38,022 nucleotides of DNA from Bacteroidota bacterium (GCA_029558435.1 JAKQEZ010000524.1:1-38022); one strand, 5' to 3'; positions 1 to 8,477 are shown, numbered from the stretch's first letter. Notes: generated by a model not told the origin, from the letters alone. Numbers and translations: made by a program.

Positions 1-195
1 ATTTGCTTTGGAAGTGTATTTATAAGCATCATCAGGGTTTTCTTCTATTCTCAAACATGGTTCTGCAACACCTGGTGAATATGCTAATGATAAATCTCTT
101 TGTGAGGTATATGGTTTGGATGGTATCACTTCTATTTTTCCAGGTCTCCCAGAAGCGTGATAATCGAGTGCGTCTTGTATTTTAACCTTTGCCAT
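1..195 (-). CDS. maeB: NADP-dependent malic enzyme, N-terminal fragment (gene runs off the left edge)
   Basis: The minus strand from the ATG at 195 down to base 1 reads 65 codons without a stop. It begins MAKVKIQDALDYHASGRPGK and continues with RDLSLAYSPGVAEPCL, the characteristic N-terminus of bacterial malic enzymes of the MaeB type. These enzymes oxidatively decarboxylate malate to pyruvate in the cytoplasm and make NADPH. In the family the tyrosine-containing AYSPGVA segment belongs to the substrate-binding domain. Only the start of that domain is visible, so the NAD(P) domain and any C-terminal phosphotransacetylase-like domain cannot be judged. A promoter-like TAnnTTTG box lies 20 bases upstream. 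The identification is firm; cofactor choice is inferred from the family. Confidence 0.88.
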   Translation of the reverse strand, partial: MAKVKIQDALDYHASGRPGKIEVIPSKPYTSQRDLSLAYSPGVAEPCLRIEENPDDAYKYTSKAN

Positions 196-214
196 TGTTA
201 CAAAATTAAGATGT

Positions 215-222
215 CAAAGGTA
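215..222 (-). promoter_or_regulatory. Bacteroidota -7 promoter box for the malic enzyme gene
   Basis: On the minus strand these bases read TACCTTTG, an exact match to the Bacteroidota -7 consensus TAnnTTTG, ending 20 bases before the ATG at 195. No well-spaced -33 TTG is visible, so this is a motif match only. Confidence 0.4.
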
Positions 223-263
223 AGAAATAGAATTCAAATAGGAAATTATCCAATTAAATATTA

Positions 264-1157
264 TTATTCCTCTAAATCATCGTAATCCCAGGCGTTATAG
301 TTTCGTAAGGAATTCATTTTGAAATGGTGGCTTAATCCATATTTATCACAAAAAGAAATACTGAGTTGATTAAAGTTAAACCCTTTGTTTTTATATTCTG
401 CACCATATTCTTCTTCTAAAAAATTAGATAGTAATAAATCGGGGGTTAAAAAACCTTTGTCAATAAGTTGCCAGTAAATAGATGTGTTTTTATTCAAATC
501 AATGAATCTATAATTGAGTGTCATCATTTTATATCTTTTTTCAACTGCGTAATGTGTGAGTATAGAATCTGGAAGGCTCAATAAAATACTTTCCAATTGG
601 GTTTGTTTTAATTGTGCAAATTGCACTACACTATCCCATGCTAAACTTGCTTTTGCAGAATCTATGGGAGGAGTTGAATTGAATCTAAAATAAAAATTCC
701 TATCTGCTACTATTACTAATGAATCAATGGACGATAATTTATTCACCACCATCTGAATTGACTCAGGCAATTGGGGTTCTGCATGGGTTAACGCAACAAT
801 TTTGTTCCAACTTTCATCTCCTAAAATGGGTTTAAACCACAATGAATGTATTCTCACCGTGCGTCCAATCAATGGATCTCTTTTTAATGCTAGATACAAG
901 TATTTTTCGGTAGAATCGGGTTGTGCTTGTTGCGAAAAACATTTAGCATAATTAAGATAATCAGCAGCTCGTGGCAAAAACCCTTTTTGAAAAGCTTCAA
1001 ACAAAAAATGGGATACTTGTTCAATGTTTCCTTTTTCAATTTGAGCGCAAGCATGCGTACATAATGTATGATAGGGAATACTTTTTTGAGCCTTTCCACT
1101 ATTTGTCAATACAAAAAATGATATAACAAGAATCAATCGCATAGCTTTATAATGCAT
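264..1157 (-). CDS. Exported protein of unknown function
   Basis: A 297-residue protein with a hydrophobic N-terminal segment (about residues 6-23, ending in an A-Q signal peptidase I-like site), so it is probably exported to the periplasm or cell surface. A second ATG at 1142 (Met6) would give a tighter signal peptide and is an equally good start. The mature part begins with a helical stretch (about residues 30-95, containing DYLNYAKCFS and YLYLALKRDP) that resembles a degenerate TPR-like helix pair. The C-terminal half is acidic and mixed, with no catalytic motif I can name. There is no T9SS sorting domain. It lies downstream of, and on the same strand as, a T9SS cargo gene but is separated from it by a terminator, so it is probably transcribed independently. 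I do not recognise the family. Confidence 0.7.
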   Translation of the reverse strand: MHYKAMRLILVISFFVLTNSGKAQKSIPYHTLCTHACAQIEKGNIEQVSHFLFEAFQKGFLPRAADYLNYAKCFSQQAQPDSTEKYLYLALKRDPLIGRTVRIHSLWFKPILGDESWNKIVALTHAEPQLPESIQMVVNKLSSIDSLVIVADRNFYFRFNSTPPIDSAKASLAWDSVVQFAQLKQTQLESILLSLPDSILTHYAVEKRYKMMTLNYRFIDLNKNTSIYWQLIDKGFLTPDLLLSNFLEEEYGAEYKNKGFNFNQLSISFCDKYGLSHHFKMNSLRNYNAWDYDDLEE

Positions 1158-1172
1158 TCAAAAAGTTTAGTT

Positions 1173-1201
1173 ACAAAAAAAGGAGTGCGCTAACACTCCT
1201 T
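1173..1201 (-). terminator. Rho-independent terminator after the 339-residue T9SS gene
   Basis: An 8-bp perfect stem (1180-1187 with 1194-1201) and a 6-base loop are followed, in the leftward direction, by a run of T (A-run 1175-1180 on the plus strand). It ends transcription coming from the gene at 1222-2241. Confidence 0.8.
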
Positions 1202-1221
1202 ATCCAATTGTGTCAATCTAA

Positions 1222-2241
1222 TTATTTGATAGTAATTTTTTGAACAGCAGTTTTGTTGTTTGCTGCAATTTTTACAAAGTAAACACCTGCATTTACGTTG
1301 TTTAATTTCACTTTTGAACCGTTGTTGATTTCAGCAGCATATACTACTTTTCCAGCAACATCAGTTACTTCTACATTCGCTTTTGCAAACTCACCAGAAA
1401 TAGTAAATTCACCAGCTGATGGGTTAGGGAAAACTACCACATTATTGATTGTATTGTTTTCTAAACCTGCTGTTGCATAATATTTTGATAAAACTTCACG
1501 TTGTTTACCCATTCCAGAAATAGAAATGTAAGCATCCACAAAAATTGGTAAGTTTTGAGAAGAAACGTCTGATAAATCGTAATATTCCATTTGACGACGT
1601 ATCACTTCAACTTGCATCATACTAGGAACATCTACCAAAGTTGTATCAATTGTAGTTAAACGAAAAACATTTGCAATTTGATTATCTGCCAATTGCAACG
1701 TTCCTGTTCCGTCTATTGATGAATACACATCACCAGTAACAGCAGCAGTAACTGGTCCAATAATATTTAATTCAGTTGAACCTGCGTAATTATCAGCGTT
1801 TGAATTTCCATACGCAAATGGATAAGTTAATTGAATTGCTTCATCTGAATCTAAAACAACAACAATTTCTCCAAAAGTGGGTTCATTGAAAACAAAACCT
1901 TGTGATGTTCTTGCTGAAGAAGTAGAGTTAAAGAATTGTTGAATTGTTCCTTGTGAAATAACTTTTGTTGAAGTTGGAAATTCAGCAGCATGTGTATCTG
2001 TTGATGCATCCGTTACACCCACTACTCCTGAAGCAGCAGTTTCCATAACCACTGAGCTATAATCCCATGTTACACCATTTCCTGTAACACCCAACATTCC
2101 TAAAGAAGAAACTGTCGCAGTATCTGTCACTTTATACATTGGAAGTGAAGCTCCAATTGCTGGTTCATTTGTTTGTGTTAATTGCCCAAAAGAAACTTGT
2201 GATGCAATTAATGCCGTAACTAATAATAAATTTTTTTTCAT
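1222..2241 (-). CDS. Secreted protein with T9SS type A C-terminal sorting domain
   Basis: A 339-residue protein with a clean signal peptide (MKKNLLLVTALIASQVSFGQ) and a C-terminal domain of about 75 residues. That domain contains FPNPSAGEFTI, VTDVAGKVV, LNNVNAGVYFVKI and a terminal VQKITIK, the classic type A sorting signal of the type IX secretion system. The protein should cross the inner membrane by Sec and the outer membrane by T9SS, where the sorting domain is normally cleaved. The central part (about residues 25-260) is rich in Thr, Ser and Val and looks like a beta-sandwich, but has no enzyme motif I recognise. The gene stands alone, with its own terminator downstream. The sorting domain is certain; the role of the cargo is unknown. 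Confidence 0.88.
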   Translation of the reverse strand: MKKNLLLVTALIASQVSFGQLTQTNEPAIGASLPMYKVTDTATVSSLGMLGVTGNGVTWDYSSVVMETAASGVVGVTDASTDTHAAEFPTSTKVISQGTIQQFFNSTSSARTSQGFVFNEPTFGEIVVVLDSDEAIQLTYPFAYGNSNADNYAGSTELNIIGPVTAAVTGDVYSSIDGTGTLQLADNQIANVFRLTTIDTTLVDVPSMMQVEVIRRQMEYYDLSDVSSQNLPIFVDAYISISGMGKQREVLSKYYATAGLENNTINNVVVFPNPSAGEFTISGEFAKANVEVTDVAGKVVYAAEINNGSKVKLNNVNAGVYFVKIAANNKTAVQKITIK

Positions 2242-2410
2242 AAATCTTGTTTTTAAGTTATTCGAATTTAGTAATTAATCATTATTCTAAAATTATTTGC
2301 TCATAAAATAATGCAATTAGAAGACGAAGATAACAAGTAATTAGTTGTTTTAAAACAAAAAAAACGTTCAATTCTTAACTTACATCAATGCAAAAGATTT
2401 GGTTCTACAC

Positions 2411-2418
2411 TAATTTTG
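2411..2418 (+). promoter_or_regulatory. -7 promoter box for the pirin gene
   Basis: The box reads TAATTTTG, an exact TAnnTTTG match ending 14 bases before the ATG at 2433. This would give a very short leader. No convincing -33 element is seen. Confidence 0.45.
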
Positions 2419-2432
2419 TATAAAAAAATGAT

Positions 2433-3308
2433 ATGGCAACAAAAGAAATAGCAGCAATCGTAGCTCCAAGAGAGCCCCACTTTGTTGGAGATGGTTTTAG
2501 AGTGCACAATTTCATTCCAAGTATGCCTGGAATGGATATGAAAAGCATGTCGCCTTTTATTATGCTAGATTACAATTCAAAATATTACTTTGAACCAAGC
2601 GTTCGACCAAAAGGAGTTGGCACACACCCCCACAAAGGTTTTGAAACTGTAACTATTGCTTACAAAGGCAAAGTGCAACATAGAGACAGCAGTGGTGGTG
2701 GTGGAATAATTGGTGAAGGTGATGTGCAATGGATGACTGCAGGTTCTGGAATTTTACACCAAGAATTTCACGAAGTAGAATTTAGCAAAAAGGGTGGTGA
2801 TTTTCAAATGGTTCAATTGTGGGTAAATTTACCAGCAAAAGATAAAAAAACAGCACCCAAATACCAAGCAATTCAAAACAGCGAAATGCCTATTTATGAT
2901 TTTGGTGATGGTAGCAAAATTGAGGTGATTGCTGGCGATTACAAAAACTTGAAAGGAAAAGCTTTTACGTTTACTCCAGTTCACCTTATGAACGCCAAAC
3001 TTATCAAAGGTAAAAAAGCTGATTTTAGCTTCCCTGCCGATTACACCACATTTTTATTGGTGCTTGAGGGAGCTATTACTGTTAATCAAACGGAATTTGT
3101 AGCAACAGATCACTTGCTTTTATTTGATAGAAAAGGAGAAGATTTTTCAATAGAAGCCAATGAAAATGCTGTTGTTTTGGTACTAAGTGGCGAACCAATT
3201 AACGAGCCAATTGCAGCACATGGACCTTTTGTTATGAACACATACGAAGAATTAGTTGAAGCTTTCAATGATTTTAATCAAGGGAAGTTTGGATCTTTAG
3301 AAAAATAA
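2433..3308 (+). CDS. Pirin family protein (cupin-fold iron protein)
   Basis: A 291-residue cytoplasmic bicupin of the pirin family. The N-terminal cupin carries GTHPHKGFETVTI and later GILHQEF. His65, His67, His109 and Glu111 line up with the four metal ligands of human pirin (HPHRGFET and ILHAEM). The conserved DVQWMTAGSGI segment lies just before His109. The C-terminal half is the usual second, degenerate cupin. Known bacterial pirins include quercetin dioxygenases and modulators of central metabolism, so the substrate here cannot be stated. The gene is monocistronic, with a promoter box close upstream and a bidirectional terminator downstream shared with the convergent gene at 3383. Length is normal for the family. 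Confidence 0.9.
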   Translation: MATKEIAAIVAPREPHFVGDGFRVHNFIPSMPGMDMKSMSPFIMLDYNSKYYFEPSVRPKGVGTHPHKGFETVTIAYKGKVQHRDSSGGGGIIGEGDVQWMTAGSGILHQEFHEVEFSKKGGDFQMVQLWVNLPAKDKKTAPKYQAIQNSEMPIYDFGDGSKIEVIAGDYKNLKGKAFTFTPVHLMNAKLIKGKKADFSFPADYTTFLLVLEGAITVNQTEFVATDHLLLFDRKGEDFSIEANENAVVLVLSGEPINEPIAAHGPFVMNTYEELVEAFNDFNQGKFGSLEK

Positions 3309-3329
3309 TTACAATATTAAACCTATAAA

Positions 3330-3364
3330 AAAAGGGTGACTTACACGAGATAAGTCACCCTTTT
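3330..3364. terminator. Bidirectional rho-independent terminator
   Basis: A perfect 10-bp stem (3334-3343 with 3351-3360) and a 7-base loop are flanked by AAAA on one side and TTTT on the other. The hairpin can therefore terminate both the pirin gene from the left and the T9SS gene from the right. Confidence 0.9.
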
Positions 3365-3382
3365 GAATATAAATTAGAATAA

Positions 3383-5125
3383 TTATTCTACAATAATTTT
3401 TTCTACTTTTTTACCATTTTGGTTCACTACTTCTACAAAATAGATTCCTGCATTTGAAGCATTCAAATCAATTGTTGTAGCAGCTGAAGATGATTTTGTT
3501 GCAATCACTTTTCCATTAATATCTGTTACAGTAATTGTATTATCCAAGTTGTTATCGTTAGAAATATTTACCAAACCTTTTGTTGGGTTAGGATAAACTT
3601 TAACACCTTCTAAATTATCAACTGTTTTAACAGATAACGAAGGGTCAAAGTTCATACGAATTACAGGAACTAAAGACAAACCTGTCCACGCACCAGTTCC
3701 AGAGTTTCCAATGATCCATCCCCAAGATTGAGTAGAACCTGAAGTAGCGCCAGAACCTCCAAATACAACTCCTTCATCTAATACACGTACAGAAATCATG
3801 TATGTACCAGGAGTTAAAGATTGTGGGGTAGAGAACAATAAAGATACGATTGATGCTTTTGGTGTGCTTGCAGTTACAGTTAATGGATTTGTATCATCGA
3901 CATTTAGCCATAAATCAGAACCAGATGTAGCACTTGTATTGTACTGATACAAACTTCCGTAGAATTGGCTACCGTTTGCTGTTGCTGTATCAATATACAC
4001 ATCAATACCATAAAGGTCTTGTGCTGTAACAATGTCAAAAGAGTTACCAATTTCTGTGTAAGGAATTGTAGCATCTAAGAAGATATCTTCTAAATCAGGG
4101 TATGTTGAAAATGGTGTTCCCTTATCAACTGCATAAGTGTAATTAGTTACAGAAAAAGAACGATTTGGTAAACCAGTGTTATTTGCTGGGTTTTCATCTG
4201 TTTCTGTTAAAGATAATGCTTGAGTAAAATTGTATGTACCTACAGCTGCAGGTGTATAAGTAGCAACCAACGTATCAATTTGACCAGAAACAGAAGTAGC
4301 AACTGGTGTTGCAGAAACAGAAGTTGTTTCTTGACCTGTAACATTTACTGTTAAACCAATGTTTGTTAAGTTATTAATACCATTATTTGTTACACCAACA
4401 AAAAAATCAGTTGGTTGAACTTGAGTTAAAGGAATTTGAGAATATTGGTAACCCTCTGACCCCCAGTTTTGGAAAGTTACTTTTAAGTCATAATTTGGTG
4501 TGCGTACTATTTTCACATCGTCAACCATCCATGCATAATCACATCCTCCTTGATAACGGAAACAAATGTATGCTGTTGCAGAACCACCAATAACAGGTGC
4601 TGGAACAGAAACTGTTGTAGGGTTAGCACAAGCATCATTTGCTCCTAAGTCTGTGTGAACTGCTACGTATGTCCAAGTTGTTCCATCAGTTGAAAAACCT
4701 ACATAAGCGCTCCCTTGGAATTCACGATAATAAGATTCAAATTCCAATGTTACATTTGGTTCACCTGTTAAATCAATTGGATTAACATTTTTTACCAATG
4801 CGTTTTGATCTCCTGAACACAATAAATCAGAGTCAAACTTTGCAAAACCATTTGCAGCTGATGTTGATGCAATTGGAGCTATCGCAAAAGTTCCCGCAGG
4901 TCCAGTTGTTCCAATTACCCAGTTATCACCACTTCCTGCTAAATCTTGGAAAGCCCAATCAGATGCAGTTGAGAAATCGTTTGTCCATAAATCCACTTTA
5001 TTTTGATTCTGAACAGGCGTCTTAACTGTTTTAACTACAGTTATTTCTTTTTGTTTTTGAATCGATTGCGCCATTGTTCCAAAAGCGAAACAACCGACAA
5101 CAAGCGTTAAATAAATTTGTTTCAT
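3383..5125 (-). CDS. Secreted T9SS type A protein with jelly-roll and CARDB-like domains
   Basis: A 580-residue exported protein. Signal peptide at about residues 1-19 (ending GTMAQ). Next comes a domain at about 45-205 starting WTNDFSTASDW and ending YAWMVDDVKIV, the pattern of MAM/choice-of-anchor jelly-roll domains found on bacterial surface proteins. Residues about 210-325 (from YDLKVTFQNWG to NPANNTG) look like a CARDB/Ig-like module. A further beta-rich domain covers about 330-495. The C-terminus (VKVYPNPTKGLVNIS, VTDINGKVI, NAGIYFVEV, KKVEKIIVE) is a T9SS type A sorting domain. The layout suggests an adhesive or binding surface protein rather than an enzyme. It shares a bidirectional terminator with the pirin gene. 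Confidence 0.87.
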   Translation of the reverse strand: MKQIYLTLVVGCFAFGTMAQSIQKQKEITVVKTVKTPVQNQNKVDLWTNDFSTASDWAFQDLAGSGDNWVIGTTGPAGTFAIAPIASTSAANGFAKFDSDLLCSGDQNALVKNVNPIDLTGEPNVTLEFESYYREFQGSAYVGFSTDGTTWTYVAVHTDLGANDACANPTTVSVPAPVIGGSATAYICFRYQGGCDYAWMVDDVKIVRTPNYDLKVTFQNWGSEGYQYSQIPLTQVQPTDFFVGVTNNGINNLTNIGLTVNVTGQETTSVSATPVATSVSGQIDTLVATYTPAAVGTYNFTQALSLTETDENPANNTGLPNRSFSVTNYTYAVDKGTPFSTYPDLEDIFLDATIPYTEIGNSFDIVTAQDLYGIDVYIDTATANGSQFYGSLYQYNTSATSGSDLWLNVDDTNPLTVTASTPKASIVSLLFSTPQSLTPGTYMISVRVLDEGVVFGGSGATSGSTQSWGWIIGNSGTGAWTGLSLVPVIRMNFDPSLSVKTVDNLEGVKVYPNPTKGLVNISNDNNLDNTITVTDINGKVIATKSSSAATTIDLNASNAGIYFVEVVNQNGKKVEKIIVE

Positions 5126-5235
5126 AATTGTTAAATTAAATTGATTGAATGTAAAATTATAAAAAAATATTAACGATACAAAATAATCACAAACTCAAAA
5201 AGTAAAATAAACTATAAATTAACAAAAATTAAAGA

Positions 5236-5667
5236 CTATAATAGGGGTGTGAAATTCATACCTACCTTATTCATGTTTTCATAACAGAAAGATACCGCTT
5301 CATCCAAAGAATCAAAAAACACAAACTCTGATGATGTTTTGTATTTTTTACTGAAATATTTGCCTACAATTCGATCGGCCATGTTTTTAGCAACAACAGC
5401 AACACACAACACATGCTCTTTAAATCCAATCTTAGTGTGTTCAACCACATTGGAAGAGATAGAAACAAAATCACCTCCATTCAAAATTACAGGGTGAAGA
5501 ACTCCTGGTTGCTTTAATTGAAGTAAATACTTAAAAATTGCATATTGCATTTCTTGATTCACTTCTTTTCCCTCCTTCACATAGATAACAATAATGTTAT
5601 CCTTCCTCCGCCCAATGGTGAAGTCTTCCAAATCATAAAAATCCATATACAAACTGTTGCTACTCAT
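5236..5667 (-). CDS. Small STAS/SpoIIAA-like protein of unknown function
   Basis: A 143-residue soluble protein with no signal peptide. Alternating beta and alpha segments (DNIIVIYVKEG, EMQYAIFKYLL, HPVILNGGDFVSIS, HVLCVAVVA, FVFFDSLDEAVSFC) resemble the STAS/SpoIIAA-like fold of small Bacteroidota proteins used as anti-anti-sigma or regulatory modules. I see no obvious serine in the classic phosphorylation context. The gene has its own promoter (TTG-N17-TATATTTG) and follows a terminator, so it is not co-transcribed with the polyamine gene. A SiaB-like kinase at 32476 is the kind of enzyme that acts on STAS proteins, but the link is speculative. The fold assignment rests on pattern only. Confidence 0.55.
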   Translation of the reverse strand: MSSNSLYMDFYDLEDFTIGRRKDNIIVIYVKEGKEVNQEMQYAIFKYLLQLKQPGVLHPVILNGGDFVSISSNVVEHTKIGFKEHVLCVAVVAKNMADRIVGKYFSKKYKTSSEFVFFDSLDEAVSFCYENMNKVGMNFTPLL

Positions 5668-5727
5668 TTGTTACAAGTGCGAAATAAAAGTGGCTGAAAT
5701 TATATAAAGTAGTAGTCTTGGTCGGTA

Positions 5728-5755
5728 CAAATATAATTAATTTTCCGACAAACAA
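5728..5755 (-). promoter_or_regulatory. Promoter (TTG-N17-TAnnTTTG) for the STAS-like gene
   Basis: The minus strand has TATATTTG at 5735-5728 and TTG at 5755-5753 with a 17-base spacer, a good match to the Bacteroidota housekeeping promoter. The predicted leader before the ATG at 5667 is about 50 bases. Confidence 0.6.
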
Positions 5756-5764
5756 CCAAATACC

Positions 5765-5791
5765 ATCGATAAATAAGTGTTTTTTATCGAT
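5765..5791. repeat. Inverted repeat upstream of the STAS-like promoter
   Basis: ATCGATAAA at 5765-5773 is the exact reverse complement of 5783-5791, with a 9-base loop. The segment ATCGATAAATA also recurs as a direct repeat (5765 and 5787), so the region looks like a small duplicated operator or a second hairpin. It lies 10 bases upstream of the -33 element of the STAS-like gene. Confidence 0.5.
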
Positions 5792-5833
5792 AAATACGAT
5801 TAGTGAGTGTTTTTAATGTTTTTAGGTGAGAAA

Positions 5834-5863
5834 GGGATTGCTTAATTGTGATTAAGCAATCCC
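5834..5863 (-). terminator. Terminator-like hairpin after the speDE fusion gene
   Basis: A perfect 13-bp stem (5834-5846 with 5851-5863) with a 4-base loop lies 13 bases after the stop of the fusion gene. The tail in the leftward direction is only TTTCTC, so termination may be partial. Confidence 0.7.
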
Positions 5864-5876
5864 CAATTTTATTTTT

Positions 5877-7160
5877 TTATTTCACTAAACTTTTTACAAA
5901 GTTAGGTGTTGCAAAGCTTCCTTTATGAACGTCAGCATTGTAATAACGCAATCCTTTTTGTTCAACAAAAGCATCAATTTCTGTTTCGTTTGAAATAGAT
6001 TTTGGTGCTGCGCAACCTTTTAATCCGTATTGGAAGCTCCACATTCCTGTTGGATATGTTGGAACAAAGAACAAGGAAATAGGTGCGTTTTCTTTACCAA
6101 AAATTGATTGCAATGTGCGGTTCAATTCTGCAAATGCTTTTTCATTGAATTTTGGAGACTCTCCTTGTGTTACCAAAATACCTCCATCTTTCAAAGCATT
6201 GTAGCAATTGGTGTAAAAATCAACAGAGAATAAACCTTCTGCCGGACCAACAGGGTCAGAACCATCAACAATAATAATATCATACGATTTTGGTGCAGCA
6301 TTTTTTACAAACGCAATACCATCGTTTACAATTAAATCCAATTTAGGATGATCAAAAGAAGCGGCAATTTGTGGTAAATGCTCTTTACATGCTTTAATTA
6401 CTTCACCATCAATTTCAACCATGGTTACTTTTTCAACGCCTTCATGACGAAGAATTTCACGCACCGTTCCACCGTCACCACCACCAATTACTAAAACATT
6501 TTTAGCATTTCCGTGGGTAAACATCGCTGGGTGAGAAATCATCTCGTGGTAATGAAACTCATCGTTAATAGTTGTCATCACCATATCGTCTAATGTCAAC
6601 ATTTTTCCGTATTTAGTTGATTCTAAAATACGCACACGTTGAAATGGCGATTGCACATCGTAAAACACATCACCTGTAAAACGTAACGATAATGCTTGGT
6701 CTTCATCTTTATCTGTAAACCAAACATTTCTTGTATAAAATTCAGGATTTCTCCATCCCGAAGCTTGTTCACGCATACTTCTTACATCAAAATCATTGCG
6801 CGTCAATAAATTTACTGACCCACGTTTCATTTCAATGGCAGAATAGGATTTTGATTTGAAACAGTCTTTCAAATAGTCAAACGCAATCCAAGCATCCATT
6901 TCTCCACAAGTAAATAAATCTACTGCTGCGTAACCGTATTCAGGCCACGTATGAATGGCCAGGTGACTTTCTTGGATGACCACTACACCAGATACACCAT
7001 AAGGCGAAAAATGGTGAAATGTTGAGTTAATAACTGTTGCTTCGGCTTTTTCTGCCGCTTCAACCATGTTACGCTCAATTGTTGCCACATCATTCATAAT
7101 GTGTGGATCACATTGCATAAACTCTACGAGAATATGATTTCCAAGTGCTACGTTTTTCAT
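5877..7160 (-). CDS. Fused S-adenosylmethionine decarboxylase and spermidine synthase
   Basis: A 427-residue bifunctional cytoplasmic enzyme for spermidine synthesis. Residues 1-120 are a complete bacterial AdoMet decarboxylase proenzyme. The [16 protein letters not shown] motif places the self-cleavage site at Glu64-Ser65, where Ser65 becomes the pyruvoyl cofactor, and Cys85 in DLFTCG is the expected proton donor. Residues about 140-427 are a spermidine synthase: [10 protein letters not shown] (203-211), the nucleotide-binding GGGDGG (226-231), VEIDGEV (248-254) and [15 protein letters not shown] (296-310) with the catalytic Asp. The two halves make the aminopropyl donor and transfer it to putrescine. 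The purine-rich stretch AAAGAAGGAA abuts the ATG. Such fusions are known in some bacteria; the order SpeD then SpeE matches the reaction order. Confidence 0.93.
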   Translation of the reverse strand: MKNVALGNHILVEFMQCDPHIMNDVATIERNMVEAAEKAEATVINSTFHHFSPYGVSGVVVIQESHLAIHTWPEYGYAAVDLFTCGEMDAWIAFDYLKDCFKSKSYSAIEMKRGSVNLLTRNDFDVRSMREQASGWRNPEFYTRNVWFTDKDEDQALSLRFTGDVFYDVQSPFQRVRILESTKYGKMLTLDDMVMTTINDEFHYHEMISHPAMFTHGNAKNVLVIGGGDGGTVREILRHEGVEKVTMVEIDGEVIKACKEHLPQIAASFDHPKLDLIVNDGIAFVKNAAPKSYDIIIVDGSDPVGPAEGLFSVDFYTNCYNALKDGGILVTQGESPKFNEKAFAELNRTLQSIFGKENAPISLFFVPTYPTGMWSFQYGLKGCAAPKSISNETEIDAFVEQKGLRYYNADVHKGSFATPNFVKSLVK

Positions 7161-7191
7161 TTCCTTCTTTAAAAAATTTAAAATTAGGCTA

Positions 7192-7199
7192 CAAAAGTA
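7192..7199 (-). promoter_or_regulatory. -7 promoter box for the speDE fusion gene
   Basis: The minus strand reads TACTTTTG, an exact TAnnTTTG match, 32 bases before the ATG. The -33 region has no TTG at the preferred spacing. Confidence 0.45.
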
Positions 7200-7224
7200 G
7201 TGTATTTTAACAACTTATTACACA

Positions 7225-7866
7225 TTATAAATGGTAAAAAGAAAATTCTTTTGTTTCTATTCTGTTTTTAAACAAATGGGGATAGTGTTTTTCCATTTCT
7301 TGATTCATTAATTCAATGGGCACATCATCGAATTCTCCATAAAAATGAATGTATTCCATAAATTGATTTTGACCTTCAAATTCTTGAAACATAGAATCTT
7401 GCACTCCATCCCATTCCAACGGGGTTACTTTATTAATTCTACACACATTTTTATCAAACGCAGGAGTGCATTTCACCCATTTCTCGTCAACATACAACGA
7501 TACATAACCATGAAAAACAATTTCTTTTTTAAGTAAATATTTCTCCAATCTATCCGAACCAATATGGTTAACAACAATGGCATAACCAAGTTTAGATGGA
7601 ATCCCTAATTTGCGTGCAGCAGCTGCCAAAACAATTCCTTTTTCTACACACCAAGCGCGTTTTTTAGTTAAAATAGTGGAACCTTTCAATGCATGGTGGC
7701 GCAAATCTAAATGATGAGGATCGTATAAAAATCCATCTCTTACCAAATAATACAACTGAATGGCTTTTTCCTTATCACTCACGGTTGCATCTATTTTTTC
7801 TACAAAAACATCAAAAAGTGGATGCGAAAAATCTAAAAATTGGGTTTCTTTCAAAAAATTGTGCAT
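7225..7866 (-). CDS. Transglutaminase-like cysteine protease-fold protein
   Basis: A 213-residue cytoplasmic protein with the transglutaminase-like core. Cys73 in AWCVEKGIVLAAAARKLGIP, His119 in VFHGYVSLYVDEKW and Asp138 in KCTPAFDKNVC form a complete Cys-His-Asp triad in the right order and spacing. Proteins of this family often act as peptidases or amidases on peptides or peptidoglycan stems. There is no signal peptide, which argues for a cytoplasmic role. It lies just upstream of the speDE fusion on the same strand (64-base gap with its own promoter box between), so a link with polyamine metabolism is possible but unproven. It is divergent from the membrane protein gene at 7905 with only 38 bases between the two starts. 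Confidence 0.82.
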   Translation of the reverse strand: MHNFLKETQFLDFSHPLFDVFVEKIDATVSDKEKAIQLYYLVRDGFLYDPHHLDLRHHALKGSTILTKKRAWCVEKGIVLAAAARKLGIPSKLGYAIVVNHIGSDRLEKYLLKKEIVFHGYVSLYVDEKWVKCTPAFDKNVCRINKVTPLEWDGVQDSMFQEFEGQNQFMEYIHFYGEFDDVPIELMNQEMEKHYPHLFKNRIETKEFSFYHL

Positions 7867-7883
7867 AATGCGTAACTTTCAAT

Positions 7884-7901
7884 TATTTTTGGGCAAACGT
7901 A
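7884..7901. promoter_or_regulatory. Two overlapping divergent promoters
   Basis: Plus strand: TATTTTTG at 7884-7891, 13 bases before the ATG at 7905, with a TTG at 7859-7861 (22-base spacer). Minus strand: TACGTTTG at 7901-7894, with a TTG at 7923-7921 (19-base spacer), 28 bases before the ATG at 7866. Both match the Bacteroidota consensus, and the two sites nearly abut. Confidence 0.5.
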
Positions 7902-7904
7902 ACC

Positions 7905-8477
7905 ATGACGCAAGACGAAACAAATATAGAAAAGAATGAATTAAAACTGTTTAATTCAAAAATGAAACAACTCAAAGTGGGAATTTTTGGCAGCGAAAAA
8001 CCTTCCATTTTCACTCAAATATTGTTTTATTACGGCACGTTGATTTCATTTATTTTTGGTTTGTGGAGCGTTATTTCTCTTGCAATATTAAAATTTCCAA
8101 ACTATCTCAAACAACACAAAAACGTTGATGTTGAAGCCATCATTGAACTCAGAGGAAGAGAATTAGGTTTTATTAATGAGAGTTTTTATGCTAATTTAGA
8201 AAACTTCCATTTGTATAGCTGTTTCATTTGGCTCATTTGTTTTATTTTCTTTTTCTTGCTGTGGCGCAAAATTTATTGGGCAAGCTATGTGATTGTTGGT
8301 AGCATTCTCGTTTACTACACGTTGATGTTAGTGATATTAGGAAGCACTTATTATGTGGAAGACACAACTATTTTTGACAAAACTACCCTTCTCCTACTGT
8401 TTGTAGCAACAATTGTTCACGCACTAATTTATAGAACCCCTGAAAAGAGTACGAATCCTGCAAAAACTGAAAATTAA
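7905..8477 (+). CDS. Small polytopic membrane protein of unknown function
   Basis: A 190-residue protein with a short charged N-terminus and about four predicted membrane helices (about residues 42-65, 104-122, 126-150 and 160-178), the second rich in Phe, Ile and Cys. The loop between helices 1 and 2 is charged and contains ELRGRELGF. No family is recognised and there are no catalytic motifs. It is divergent from the transglutaminase-like gene and its stop codon directly abuts the stop of the convergent GT9 gene (8477/8478). No terminator is seen at that junction. Confidence 0.65.
   Translation: MTQDETNIEKNELKLFNSKMKQLKVGIFGSEKPSIFTQILFYYGTLISFIFGLWSVISLAILKFPNYLKQHKNVDVEAIIELRGRELGFINESFYANLENFHLYSCFIWLICFIFFFLLWRKIYWASYVIVGSILVYYTLMLVILGSTYYVEDTTIFDKTTLLLLFVATIVHALIYRTPEKSTNPAKTEN

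Noticed and set aside
3..185. Plus-strand open frame of 60 codons
   Set aside because: It is the antisense shadow of the malic enzyme N-terminus, which is recognisable on the minus strand.
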